From Corbicula japonica (taxonomy: Eukaryota; Mollusca; Bivalvia; Venerida; Cyrenidae): DNA of 64,000 nt. The position numbers and the translations under genes are program-made. Location of the stretch: the NCBI GenBank assembly GCA_038501625.1, contig JAZAYU010000087.1, positions 423,501-487,500 on the forward strand, in the 5' to 3' direction. The notes below the pieces were generated by a model. That model did no database searches. It was given only the letters and a program-made list of their open reading frames with translations, and was not told the origin of the DNA. Position 1 is the first letter of the stretch. The number at the start of each line of letters is the position of its first letter. Shown in pieces: positions 1 to 13,142 of this stretch.

Positions 1-243
1 CTCCTCCATAGATACACATTAAAGTTTATGGCATGTGTGAACAGTGTAGATCCAGATCAGCTTGTGCATCTGTGCTGTCTAAGCAGGATCTACATTGTTC
101 ACCTTTTGATTTATTAGCTTATTTAGGACCAAAAAAAGTAAACAGGACAGGTTCTGGTCATATGGCACAAATATGCCAGCTGGCAGGAATGTGCTGGCTG
201 ATCTTTCTCTAGACTGGTCACACATAAGATGTTAGTGGTTAAG
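1..243. mobile_element. Family A foldback MITE, diverged, cut by window edge
   Basis: It shows the family A order: CTCCTCCATAGATACAC, then a hairpin built on AGTGTAGATCCAGATCAG, a GATCAGGATCT-type arm and a second hairpin, ending GTGGTTAAG. It is the most diverged full-length copy in the first 2 kb. Confidence 0.7.
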
Positions 244-587
244 ACCATTCTAATTTTAGACCACTTTGAATGTCCCTTTGAGAGTTTTGCACTATTTTTC
301 AATCCAGAATTCAGACCACCCCAATTTTAAGAGCACTTTTGTCCAGTCCAGTCCCAGGTCTTAATAGAGAGGTTTCAGGTTTTACTGTACAGTTAATCCT
401 CTATTGAAGCCACCCCTAGGGCATGGACAAAAGTGCTTTGAAATTTGGGTGGTCTTCATAGTGAGGTGGAATTTTTTCTGGGGTAGCAAAAAGTGTAAAT
501 CTGTACTAAGGAACATTTAAATGGTGGAATTATTTTTATTTGGGTGTTGTTAATTTTGGGGTGGTCATAATGAGTGGTTTTGCTGTA
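244..587. mobile_element. Two abutting MITE relics with TACAGT-type ends
   Basis: TTTACTGTACAG at about 383-392 is the meeting point of two relics. The left one ends GAGGTTTCAGGTTTTACTGTA, and the right one starts TACAGTTAATCCTC and ends GTGGTTTTGCTGTA. Both contain GTGGTC and GACCACCCCAATTTTA motifs in opposite orientation. The pattern resembles hAT- or mariner-type MITEs, but target duplications are unclear. Confidence 0.45.
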
Positions 588-1012
588 TATGCTGTTTTTA
601 CATTCTTATAATACATTTAGTTTCATAATTTGAGAATTTTTATGGGTTCCTAAATTCATGGTTTTCAATTTTTCTGAAATCATGTTGGCATACTTCTTTT
701 TTTGTGTCCAAAGTTTCGAAGGAAAGGCCTAGCAGTCACTTTGTCTATCTGTCAGGTGTCTGCCAGTCCATCTGCTGGTCCTGAAAGCCTTATATTGGCT
801 TTAACTTTGCCGTTTCTTTATATTTCTTCATCAAACTTCATTGCTGATGACATAAGGGTCCTGATGATGCCAAAAATTATTTGTTAAAGATCATTTTACA
901 TAGTTACGATTTTCATTTAAAAAAATGAAAAAATAAAAAATAAGAAAATAATTTCACATGTATTTGTAATTAATTTGTAAAATGAAAAATGATTAATTTG
1001 TAGGCATTTCAT
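588..1012. other. Intron, no feature recognised
   Basis: AT-rich Dvl intron sequence. A short open stretch at 702-887 has no recognisable protein similarity and no splice-site support. Confidence 0.6.
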
Positions 1013-1254
1013 TTAACCCATTCCTGGATATATACTCATTTTTACGCATGTGCGACCAGTGTAGATCCAGATCAGCCGGCACATCCGTGCCGTCTGATCA
1101 GGATCTACACTGGTCACATTTTGGTCAGAAATAACCTAATGAATTAAAAAGCGAACAGTTTAGATCCTGATCAGACGGCACGGATGTTCCTGCTGATCTG
1201 GATCTAAACTCTTCGCCCTAGCAATAAAGGTGTGTCTGTACGGGAAACGGTTAA
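1013..1254. mobile_element. Family A foldback MITE, near full length
   Basis: Flanked by TTAA on both sides (1013 and 1251). It contains two internal hairpins: GACCAGTGTAGATCCAGATC pairs with GATCAGGATCTACACTGGTC, then the AACAGTTTAGATCC arm pairs with GGATCTAAACTCTT. It is a good example of the full architecture. Confidence 0.88.
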
Positions 1255-1259
1255 GACTT

Positions 1260-1423
1260 TTAACCCTTTACTCCATATGTATGCTTTTTGGTCAGAAATA
1301 ACTTAATAATTCAAAAAGGGAACAGTGCAGATCCTGATCAGACAGGACAGGTGTGCCAGCTGATCTGGATCTACACTGGTCGCACATGTGTTATAATTGG
1401 TATATGTGGAGTAAATGGTTTAA
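1260..1423. mobile_element. Family A, internally deleted copy
   Basis: TTAACCCTTTACTCCATA start and GTGGAGTAAATGGTTTAA end, but the first hairpin is missing: sequence jumps from the left terminus to TTTTTGGTCAGAAATAAC. It follows the previous copy with only five bases between them. Confidence 0.85.
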
Positions 1424-1516
1424 TAAAATCTGATAATAATCAACCTCTAATTTCGTTTATTTGTGAAAAGCTTTTCCCGATGTGTGTCATGAATTTGATT
1501 GTATTGTTTATTTCAG

Positions 1517-1604
1517 ACACAGTGAATTTTCTAGGTATTAGTATCGTAGGCCAAAGTAACAAAGGTGGTGACGGAGGTATTTATGTAGGATCAATCATGA
1601 AAGG
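1517..1604 (+). CDS. dvl: Dvl exon: start of PDZ domain (carboxylate-binding loop)
   Basis: This exon encodes [15 protein letters not shown], then [18 protein letters not shown] is the carboxylate-binding loop of the Dvl PDZ domain, which binds the internal KTxxxW motif of Frizzled. The acceptor is TTTCAG (ends 1516) and the donor GTGAGT (starts 1605). The exon enters with two bases of a split codon and leaves with two, so the previous exon must end in phase 1. That exon is not visible between 1 and 1516. The first codons need it to be completed, so the N-terminal boundary given here is the splice site and not a translation start. Confidence 0.95.
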
Positions 1605-4600
1605 GTGAGTCTGTACAAGTTTTAGGATTCTTTAACCCTTTCCTCTATATATATGCCTTTCTACGAGTGTGCGACCAGTGTAGATCCAGATCAGCCGGCA
1701 CATCTGTGCGGTCTGTTTAGGATCTGCTTTGGTCGCATTTTGGTCAGAAATAACGTAACAGATCAAAAAGCGAACAGTGCAGATCCTGATCAGACCGTGC
1801 CAGCTGATCAGATCTGGATCTACACTGTTCACCCAAGCTATAAAGGTGTGTCTATGGAGGAAATGGTTAACTATGTACTTCATGCGATACGTCTTTTATC
1901 TCATGGACCACCAGTGTAGATCCAGATCTGGGAACACATTAGAGCTGGTTGCCTTGAGACAGAAACAACATAATCAATCTAACATCGAACAGTGTACTGT
2001 GTTGAAGGTTATAAAGCTGAGTTTGGAAACCAGTCTCAAATCTCAAGCATCTGATTGGCTGAAATGGTGACTGGTCGCCATTTCAGCCAATCAGATGCTT
2101 GAGATTTGAGACTGGTTTCCATGCTCAGCTTTATAACCTTGGGCACTGGTATGGATCCTCAGTATTCGCTCTAAGATAACAGCAATATCCCATAAAGGGT
2201 TAATACAAATTACATAGTTTTCATCGGGTAAGCAAAACTAGTTATTTCTTTTACCTTACAAAATATTAGAGCAGGTAAATATTAGGCAATTGAGGCGCAA
2301 CATCATGCTAAGCTGTGGTCATAAAGTTTCAATCCTGGTTAAGGCCTCCACTTTTTTCCACATTCTATTTCACTGGTCTCCATTTTCATTGTTCTGTGCT
2401 GAAGTTTATAAAACTGAGATTAGAAACTAGTCTCAAATCTTTTGAGATTTGAGGCTGGTTTCCATTCTCAGTTTTATAATCTTGGAGCCTGATTGTCAGC
2501 ACAGGGATACAACCTAACATTAATGTTGTTGAAATTTCAGTGGTGCTGTTGCGCAGGATGGTCGCGTAGAGCCAGGAGATATGATTCTAGAAGTAAATGG
2601 TGTCAGTTTTGAAAATATGAGTAATGATGACGCTGTACGGACACTCCGAGAGGCAGTGCAAAAACCAGGGTATGTGAATTGTTAACATTTTACCTTTAAA
2701 TATATATTAATATTTTATATTTGAAATGTTGACCATTTTTAGGTATTCTGCCAATTATTACAAATATACCCAAAATTTAAGGAAAAATGACTCTGTTTAA
2801 AATCATAGCGGTCAAAATGAGGCTCTTTGGACATTTCAAAAGTCTCTTGGGTAACATAGAACTTTGACCATATTTAAGTAATCCATGCTGACAGATACTG
2901 ACAAAAAATAATTTTTATCTACTTCGAGACAAAGAAATAAATATGTGATAATAATTATTGTTGTTGTTCTTTCTATTCACAGACCTATCACATTAGTAGT
3001 TGCCAAATGCTGGGACCCTAATCCTAAGGGATATTTCACTGTACCACGCCAAGAACCTGTTCGACCTATTGATCCCTCAGCCTGGGTTGCTCATACGACG
3101 GCCCTTAAACAAGAGTACCTGAACCGAGGTGTTCCTAGTCCATCATTAAGTAATATGACTTCTACAAGCTCGTCCATAAGCAGTTCAATACCTGAATCAG
3201 AAAGTAAGTGTACTTTAACTTTAAGGGTCCCATATGAGGCCCCAATTCCAATTCTAAATAGGGACCATTTTTCACAATTAAAAGAAAAAAAACAACCCCA
3301 AATTTAAGAAAAAATTTCCTGTTCCAACAGAAATACCTTTAACCCCTGATTAAGCCCTGTGCCCAAGGTTATAAAACTGAGCATGGAATCCAGTCTCAAA
3401 TCTCAAGCATCTGATTGGCTGAAATGGCGACCAGTCGCCATTTCAGCCAATCAGATGCTTGAGATTTGAGACTGGTTTACAATCTCAGTTTTATAACCTC
3501 CAGTCCTGTTTAAACTGATCTTATTTTGCAGACTTCAGTACTACCCTACTCAGAAGTTATTTTGTTTATGCAGTGTTACCTCCCTTTGACTATTGTGTCA
3601 TATTTAGTGAAAATTGTCTTTTTATTGAGAAGGTCTTGATATGGGTTTTAACTGTAATTAGGGGCATTTTTTATATTAATTGCTTCCTGAAATCAGTGTG
3701 TACAGTACACCCTTGCAGACTTGTGATTAATGGATCGATTTTTAGGGCCTGATGCTTAACAATAATTGTGCTGCCCCCATGAAATAATGTGTCTTCAGTG
3801 ACCTTTTTTTACATTTTTAGTCGGTTTTTTTTGGGGGGGGGGGGAACCTAATGATTCTCTTTTGCTTTTCCATTACTATTAGATTATAATGTTACATATT
3901 TTTCACAATAATTTCAAAATATTCATTAATGCTAAATGAATAATAAGCTTTGATGTTTGATTATCATTATGAAGTGGTTGGAAGAAACAAGTCAACCTAC
4001 CTGAAGGCTAAGTTTCATATGGCAATGCTTGTTTCTATCAAATTAAAATATCGTACCTGAAGATTATTAAAATGTACTTTGCTGTTTTGTTTTTCAGGAT
4101 TTGATGATCTGAATTTGACTATCAATACGGACATGGCAACGGTTGTGAAAGCTATGGCATCCCCCGATTCTGGCCTTGAAATACGAGATCGCATGTGGCT
4201 CAAAATAACTATACCCAATGCATTCATAGGTATATTTCATATACACTCAACAAAATTAATTAATGGTCTACTGTAAAATTATTTATTATATACACACGAA
4301 TGGTTTTAGAACAGTATCCGCAAGAATGTTACAACAAGTCAGATTAAAAAATCTGTATTTGACAGTGTTGTTCTTATTCTGTATTTTTGCACCTTCCAAA
4401 AGTTTGTACATTCCAAAATGGCCGATTTCAAACCACGATATTTTCACAAATTTTGATTTGTTGACTCCAGTGACACTCCCAAAAAAATCATTTCTGATTT
4501 AAATATGCCGTAGTAGTATTAAGAGCAGTAGATAAAAGCTTTACTTGATAGCTATTTGTATTAAACCGGAAATATTTCAAGATAATGATTTGATGAAAGG

Positions 4601-7600
4601 CTAACCGTAAAGCCCTGCATTGGTTCTAGACTGGTCAAAAGGAAATGATTAGTAGTGTGGTGTTTATTTTAGGATTGCAGAAATGTAAAACTTGTCAAAC
4701 GGCATATCGAAATTGTGGTTTTATTATCCATGTAATCATAATTTTGGGATGGCGAGGGTTTTTAACCAGGTTTTCTTTAGAATACCCTAGGTGTCAAACA
4801 GTATGTTAATATTGTGAAAGAAAATGTTGATTCAAGTTACTAACTTAATAATTTGTTCATATTTTCAGGATCTGATTTAGTGGAATGGTTGTTCACACAT
4901 GTGGAGGGTTTTGCCGACAGGCGGGACGCAAGAAAATATGCGTGTAATTTATTAAAAGCTGGATTTATCCGACACACAGTGAATAAAATTACTTTCTCGG
5001 AACAGTGCTATTATGTATTCGGTGATTTAAGTGGAGGTAAGTGTATTAACAATGAAATTTTAATTTCAGTCTATGGTGTCAGGTTGGGTGGAAAGTTATT
5101 GTTGTCTTGTGATAACAAGTGCTGTCAACCTGAATGTTTGTTTCTTTTCTTTCATTATATTGCTTTATTCTTTTGTTTTTAAAGGGATAGGGTGACTGAC
5201 TGTGTGTATTAAGCTGGTCTTCTCAATTAGTGAATTTTTGGGTTTACCTTGAATAGACATCTGTAGGGATGTTATTTTGTGTTGAGTTTACTTTTGCAAA
5301 ACAGGGTTTGGTGAAACCATCCCAGAAACTATTGTGATACAAAAGCCTGGCAAAAGAGATTTGGAATGTTAACCCTTCCCTCCATAGACACACCTTTATT
5401 GCGTGGGTTATTCGTTAGGTTATTTCTGACCAAAATGCGACCAGTGCAGATCCTGATCAGACGGCACGGATGTGCCGGCTGATCTGGAAATACACTGTTC
5501 GCACATGCGTAAAAAGGCATATTTATGGAGGAAAGGGTGAAAGAAAAAATGTTAAATATAGATACATTTTCTGGAAAAAGCCACACAGGAAATCACAGTC
5601 ATCCTAAAAGCAGATTTTATTGTAGTCGGACACATAACTCTTTTATCCCATGGGCGAACAGTGTAGATCATCAGATCTGGATCTAAGCTGGTTGCTTCTT
5701 GGTCAGAAATAATCTAAAGAATCTTAACAGCAAACGCTATAGATCCTCATCAGACTTTGGATGTGCAGGTTGATTTTGATTTACACTTGTCACCCATGGT
5801 GATAATAGCCATATTCCATGGTTAAGGGTTAAAGAATTAACTTCTTGAAAATTTCCCAAATACAGATTCAAGCTAGCTCTTCAGTGTCGGTTTTGGGTTT
5901 AAAGAGTGATTTCAATTTTTAGAAAAGCAGCCCAATAATGTGTTACTGCTTTTCATGGTAATAATATTAAGTTAACAAGCCCATGATAAATGAACTTCGA
6001 TATTTTAAAGGAAGACCATAAAATTGTATTTAAATGCCATATTTTTATTGGCATTAAGTTTAATTAAAAATTTATGTTGATTTTGTTGTTTGACATTTGT
6101 TTACTGACTTTCATTGACTTAATTAACTTTATGAGAAGTTTCTTTTAATTATAATAACTGAAAAAAGTTCTTTAACCCTTTACTGTATGGATACACTTTT
6201 ACCATATGGGCAAATAGTGTAGATTCCCATCTGCCTGCACATTGTCACATCTGATTAGGGTCTACACTGTTTGAATTTAGATTCATTAGGTTATTTCTAA
6301 CCAAGAAGTCTATATTTTTTACCTAGATCAGGCCTGAAGGTTATAAAGCTGAGATTGGAAACCAGTCTCAAATCTCAAGCATCTGATTGGCTGAAATGGC
6401 GACTGGTCGCCATTTCAGCCAATCAGATGCTTGAGATTTGGTCGCCATTTCAGCCAATCAGATGCTTGAGATTTGAGACTGGTTTCCATGCTCAGCTTTA
6501 TAACCTTGGGCACAGGTGACATTTATGTGCCCGCTAATCTGGATTTTGCTCTTGTCTCACATTTGATAAAGACATATTTGTGGGGTTAATGGAGAACTGA
6601 AAAAAAAAGTTAAGAAAGCAACTCCCATTATTTAGATGTTAATATGTGAAGGCCTAACAAAACCAAAGATTAATCATGTTTTCTTGTTGATTAATTCTAA
6701 ATGTTAGAGGTCACCAGGAATTGAAATTAGAAACAGGAATTATAATGTTGACAGGCAAGGTCATAATTCTTATTGTATTCCCTGGAAAGTTTAATTAAAT
6801 CTATAACCTTGATGTATGGTGGGGGAAACTGAAGATCATTAGATCGAAAATATGAAACTACATTTTTTTGTTGCTTTTACAACACAGAAACGTGCATAGA
6901 ATAAAAAGGGATAAAAGCTTTGTTGTGCAAAATAAGCATTGCTTTAACATTTCTTTCGTCCTGTCCATTTTCATATTTTTCTTTGATACTCGCCATAAAT
7001 GTTCCTGTTAATCTGTGATTGTCTCATACTGTATTAGATTCAGATTTACAGTTTCTATCATAAATGATTTTAAGTATCTTCCATAATTGTCCTAAATACT
7101 TCCTCATGTGATCATGTTTACATTATGGATACCCATAAAGCGATCATGTTTCAATTATTTGTACCACAAGAGATCATTTTTCCCTAAGTGATACCATAAG
7201 TGATCATTATTTCATTATTTGTACCATAATTGATCACATTTCCTTTATTTGTACCACAAGTGATCATATTTCCATTATGGATTTCATAAAGTGATAATGT
7301 TTTCATTATTTATACCACAAGTGATCATGTTTTCATTAGTAGTACCATAAATTATCATGTTTTCATTATGGTTACCACAGGTGATCCTGTTTTCATTATT
7401 TACCATAAGTGATAATGTTTTCATTTATGCTTCCTTAAGTGATCATGTCTCCATTTTTGATACCATAAATATTTTTTGTTCCATCATGAATTCCATAAAT
7501 AATAATTTTTCCTACATTGCTCTACAAGTATATATATTTCTTTTTGTTGTTCCACAAACTATCATGTTTCCATGATATACACCTTAAGTTTTCATATTTC

Positions 7601-10600
7601 CATCATGAATTCCATAAATAATCATGTTTCCATGATTTATACCATAAGTATTCATGTTTTCATCATGAATTCCATAAATAATCATGTTTCCATGATTTAT
7701 TCTATAAGTATTCATGTTTCCATGATTTATACCATAAGTATTCATGTTTCCATGATTTATACCATAAGTATTCATGTTTCCATCATGATTTCATTTAATA
7801 ATCATGTTTTCCATTATTCTCATGTTCCAGGTGGTATGGTCTACCCAGGTGAGTTGTTACTCATAATGTTTTTTTCTACTGTACAGAGCTTTCAAAATAC
7901 CATAAAATTCCTTTTAAAGCCCCTCCCCTCATAAACAGCCCATGTTATTTTTTGTGGAAAAAATCAGTTAATCAATATTTATAATCCAATATCTTTCAGA
8001 ATCTAGTATTAGAATAAATAAAACTAATTTAAATAAAGCACCCCTCTTTCAGAAAATGTAGTGGCCTTGGGGGCTTTTAAAAGGAGTTTTATGGTTGTTT
8101 TGTTTCAGAAATTTAGATATAATATTACATTGACAAATTCTATCTTTTCAGTTGAAAGCTAGATAATTGCTCTTTGTTTCTGTTCTCAAACAAATGGCTT
8201 AAGTTACAATGCATCAAAACTATATGTCATCATAAAAATGGCTTAAGTTCTAACACAGTGACACAGATAATAATACTGGAAGATATTTTGCTCAAAGGAT
8301 ACTTCACACAAGATGAGCATTAGAATGAGAGAAGAGAAAGCTCTGTACAGTCAACCATTATAATCATGTACACCATATTTAACATGTAGCCAACATCTCC
8401 AACCCTTTCCTCCATACATACACCTTTTATTGCATAGGCGAACAGTGTAGATCCAGATCAACCGGCACATTCATGCCATCCAATCAGGATATACATTGTT
8501 TGTGGCATAACTATGGAAATAACTAATGAATCAAAAAGGGAACAGAGAAGATCCTGATTATATGGCATGGATGTGCTGGCTGATATGGATCTACACTGTT
8601 CGAACATGCGATAAAAGGCTTATATGTGGAGGAAAGGGCTATGATATAATAATCAGCTGTTTCTAATTCTGTTTGAAACCTTTATTTCTTTTTTACCCAG
8701 TGTACCTTTAGTTCATCATTCATTCTCGTAGTTTTAATGTCTGGAGAAAGCGTGTGGCTAGAGATGCAAACTTTGCTTAAATACCTTGCATATAACCTCT
8801 GTTCCCACGTAGTTTATGCTTCTGCAAATGAAGTGAAAGGTCGAAGGAAAGACTGTTAATCAAAGGGTCAGATAAACTGCATTGCTGCTGTTCATGCTCT
8901 TTCTGTCTCTTGCTCTTTCTCTCTCTTTCGTTCTCTTTCTCTCTCTCTCTCTCTCTTGTCACAGGGTGAGAAAGAATGTGCAGTCAGACTGGGACTCTAA
9001 CCCAGGAACCTGGGAGTGCTCCGGACTGCTTACACATCTCCCCAGATAATGACATGATTCATACGGTCACATATCTCTTTCTGCTTCTATAAATATACAC
9101 TAATTTCTATGTAAGGGTATACAGTATATTTAGATCTTTATTACGATAATATCTGTTTCTTCATGTAAACCTGAATTCAGTTAAGGAGGAATTAAAGCAT
9201 TGACTTGAAATAAATGAAAGGTGCTTATGAACTGCTTTATTTAGCATAGCAACTTGATATTGGTGTAAGTTACAAGGGATGTAACTCATGAACTGTTCTG
9301 CTGAAAATTCAAATGAGTGATTTCCCTTACTACACCTTACATGTATCTGATTCAGTTGTGTACATTAATGATTTAATTGTTTTGTTGTGAAATCTCATCG
9401 CAGGCAGACAGGTTTAAAATTTAATTGGTATTTTATAGTTCAGTTTTTCATAAATTGATTCAGTTATTGTCAGAAATCATTGCAGTTTAAGGGCCTGCCA
9501 CACTCCTCCCAATTCTATTAATCGATAAAAAGAAAATTATCAAAATCTCAATAACGCCAAACTGCTGTTAATTGAAACTTTGCACAAATGTATGTTATTA
9601 ATGTATCTTTATTTTACAGATGGTAAGACACGTTAGAAAAGTAAAGAACAATAGCGAGATCAAAAAATTCCCTCAACTTCTATTTACATAAATTCACAAA
9701 AACTAAAGAACACAAAACATCATTTTAAATGCCCACATGAGTAATATGATACTGACAACAATTTATTGTGCCCTCGTGATTTACATATGTAAACTTTACG
9801 AGATATTAGTAAAAGTGTGTTTGACCTTCAATTTCCTGGTCGCGTAAACTGATGACAATCACTGATTTCGCTTTTAATAGTTGAAAGTTTTTTACAAAGA
9901 ACACAACATTTTCTTGTCAGTATCATTGCGCTCACGAGGGAATTTAAAATTATGTTCTGCATCCCTTAGTTTTTGTGAATTTATGCAAATAGAATTCAAG
10001 GAATTTTTAGGTCTAGCTTTGCTTCTTTACTTTTCTAACGTGTCGTTCTGTATGCAAAATAAAGTTACATTAGTAACATTCATTTGTGCAAAGTTTCATT
10101 GAACGGCATTTTGCCATTACAGAGATTTGATGATTTTTATTTTATCGATAAATAGAATTGGGAGGAGTGTGGCAAGCCCTTAAGTCAGGCATTTCTGTGT
10201 GAACTGTGACTGCACCAGGAAGCAAGTGTAATTTATTGAACATATTACTAACTAAATTTTAATCACGAAGACACATATATTATTTACTGCAGTGCATTAT
10301 ATCATGAAAGTTGACCGAGATTGAATTTAGTTCAAGATCTGCAATAGGCAGTAAAATGTGAAGTTGAATGACTCTCAAGACAAAGTTTTGCATGGTATAA
10401 TTTAGTAGGTGATTAAAATCTGCAAAAAATTCACAATAATTGCCATTAACTCTATATGGAATAAAATGTCTTTGTTTTGAAATTTAAACATTTTGCAAAA
10501 TACAAATTTTTCTTGCTTATTTCCGCCATATTTTAGTGATACATGTATTCTAACGTGAACAGGCCTAGACCAAAATAATTTATTTTTATTACAGCATGCA

Positions 10601-13108
10601 TAATTTATGATTATAATTTGGTTTTAGTTCTAAAGTGTGCTCGCACTAAAACTTCTAAAATCAGGCAAAATGTAAAAATTTTAGATTGTTGGCATATTTT
10701 CCTCATTCATAGTAATTTAGATGATTGCATAACATTATAAAACTTTTTATTGAAATTTATTAACCCCTAAGTAAGGTAACAAAATTAAAATTTATAACAT
10801 TTTTTGGCAAATATTTGTGCCTTTTGTGAACCTGTCCTCAGTGTACTGGTTAACCCTTTCCTGCAAATAAACGCCTTTATTGCTTTGGCGAACAGTGTAG
10901 TCTGTGCCATCTGATCAGGATCAACACTGTTCGCTTTCTTTATTTATTAGGTTATTTTTTACCAAAAGCAACCAGTGCAGATGCTAATCAGATGGCACAG
11001 ATCTGCCAGCTGATCTGGAACTACACTGTTTGCCTGTGCAATAGAAGGTGTATATATGTAGGAAAGGGTTAATTATGGTTTTATTTCCTTAAAGTCCATT
11101 TAAATAAATGTTATACAGATGGGTTTTTTTTTTATCCAATTCGCATCTTACAAAATAAAGAAAAAAAACTTTTGGGTAAAGGTTCTACATAAAAAAGGAC
11201 ATAAATAAGATCACTCACATTTTAACCCTTTCCTTGATATATACGCATTTTTACGCATGTGCGACCAGTGTAGATCCAGATCAGCCGGCACATCCTTGCC
11301 TTCTGATCAGGATCTGCACTAGTCGCATTTTGGTCAGAAATAACCTAATGAATCAAACAGCGAACAGTTTAGATCCTGATCAGACGGCACGGAAGAGCCA
11401 GCTGATCTGGATCTAAGCTGTTCGCCCTAGCAATAAAGGTGTATCTATACAGGAAAGGGTTAATGGTGTCAGGATTAAAGGACGTTTATGTGGTTAAAAT
11501 TTAATGGCATTTATGTGGTCATTAAGTATTGTACTGGGATAAGGATTTGGTAACCTCTACCCTGCCGTTAGTGCTTTCCTCCATATAAACACATTTTATC
11601 ACATGTTTCAACAGTGTATATTCAGATCAGCCAGCACATCAGTGCCATCCGAATAGGATCTACACTGTTTACATTTTAGATTAATCAAGTTATTTCTGAG
11701 CAAGATGTGACCAGTGCAGTGCCCAAGGTTATAAAACTGAGCATGGAAACCAGTCTCAAATCTCAAGCATCTGATTGGCTGAAATGGCGACCAGTCGCCA
11801 TTTCAGCCAATCAGATCCTTGAGGTTTGAGACTGGTTTCCAATCTCAGCTTTATAACCTGCAGACCAGATCCTGATGAGATGGCACATTTGGGTCAGATA
11901 ATCTGGATCTACACTGGTCTTACATGCAATAAAACTTGAATAATTATGGAGTAAAGGGTTATAACTCTGCTGCTGTATTCTTTTTTTATATGAATGCAGT
12001 TTACTCCATAATACAACAAGGGCGAATATTAATTGTTTCCTAGTAACTTAATTAAATCCAAGCCTGAGGTATCTATCATCACCAAAAGCATGATGTAGGT
12101 AAAGTAACCACAAACAACAAGATTTATATAGGGTGTTTTTGATAAATGAAGTTGCTAGTTTGTACTGGATGAAGCAATTTGAAGTTGCACGATTTCGTAG
12201 ATGGAACATGAGTAAGTGACAGTCGGGAAGATGCTGGATGACAGTTTGATGTTCCGTCAAATATAAAAAACCAACAAAGCGACAGTATGAGATACGGTTT
12301 TGTTACTATGATGTATTGAAGAATTAGTAATATATTGCCGTTAAATAATGTAGTGTTACTTTATGATTCATGAAATCTGTTAATATTTAGTTTAAACAGT
12401 TTAGAACTGTATAATTATGTTTGTAGGAGATTTTTTACAAAAAATTGCATAGACAAACAAATAATTGCCCAAATATTCAGTTTGTGCCATGAGAAATATC
12501 TGTTATCCATGTTCTAAAAGTGTAGATTTTCACTGTTCACTTCTTGGTCTGAAATACCCTAATAAATAAATATAGTGAACAGTGTAGTTCCAGATCAGGG
12601 TTGAAGGTTATAAAACTGAGATTGGAAACCAGTCTCAAATCTCAAGCATCTGATTGGCTGAAATGGCGACCAGTCGCCATTTCAGCCAATCAGATGCTTG
12701 AGATTTGAGACTGGTTTCCATGCTCAGTTTTATAACCTTGGGCACAGATGGCATGGTGGTTGTGCAAGCTGATCTAGATCTACACTTGTTGCTCATCTGA
12801 TAACAGCCACATCCCATGGACTCAAGGGTTAAGACAACAATAATGGATGCACAGCCTCACCAAATGATTCTCATCAAGTGGAGGAACACACAAAGTTAGG
12901 CATGCATAGTTTTCATATGTTGGCTTTACCCTTTCCTCTATAGACACGCCTTTATTTGGTTGGGCATGCCGTCTAATCAGGATCTAAACTGTTTGCTTTT
13001 TGATTCATTAAGTTATTTCTGAACAAAATGCGACCAGTGCTGATCGTGATCAGACAGCACAGATGTGCCGGCTGATCTGGATCTACACTGGTCGCACATG
13101 CGTAAAAA

Positions 13109-13142
<34 letters not shown>

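Noticed and set aside
702..887. Upstream Dvl exon
   Set aside because: No match to the Dvl sequence before FLGISIVGQ and no phase 1 donor in the right frame.
7572..7934. Periodic frames [10 protein letters not shown] and [10 protein letters not shown]
   Set aside because: Translations of the 30-bp intronic array on its two strands, without coding signal.
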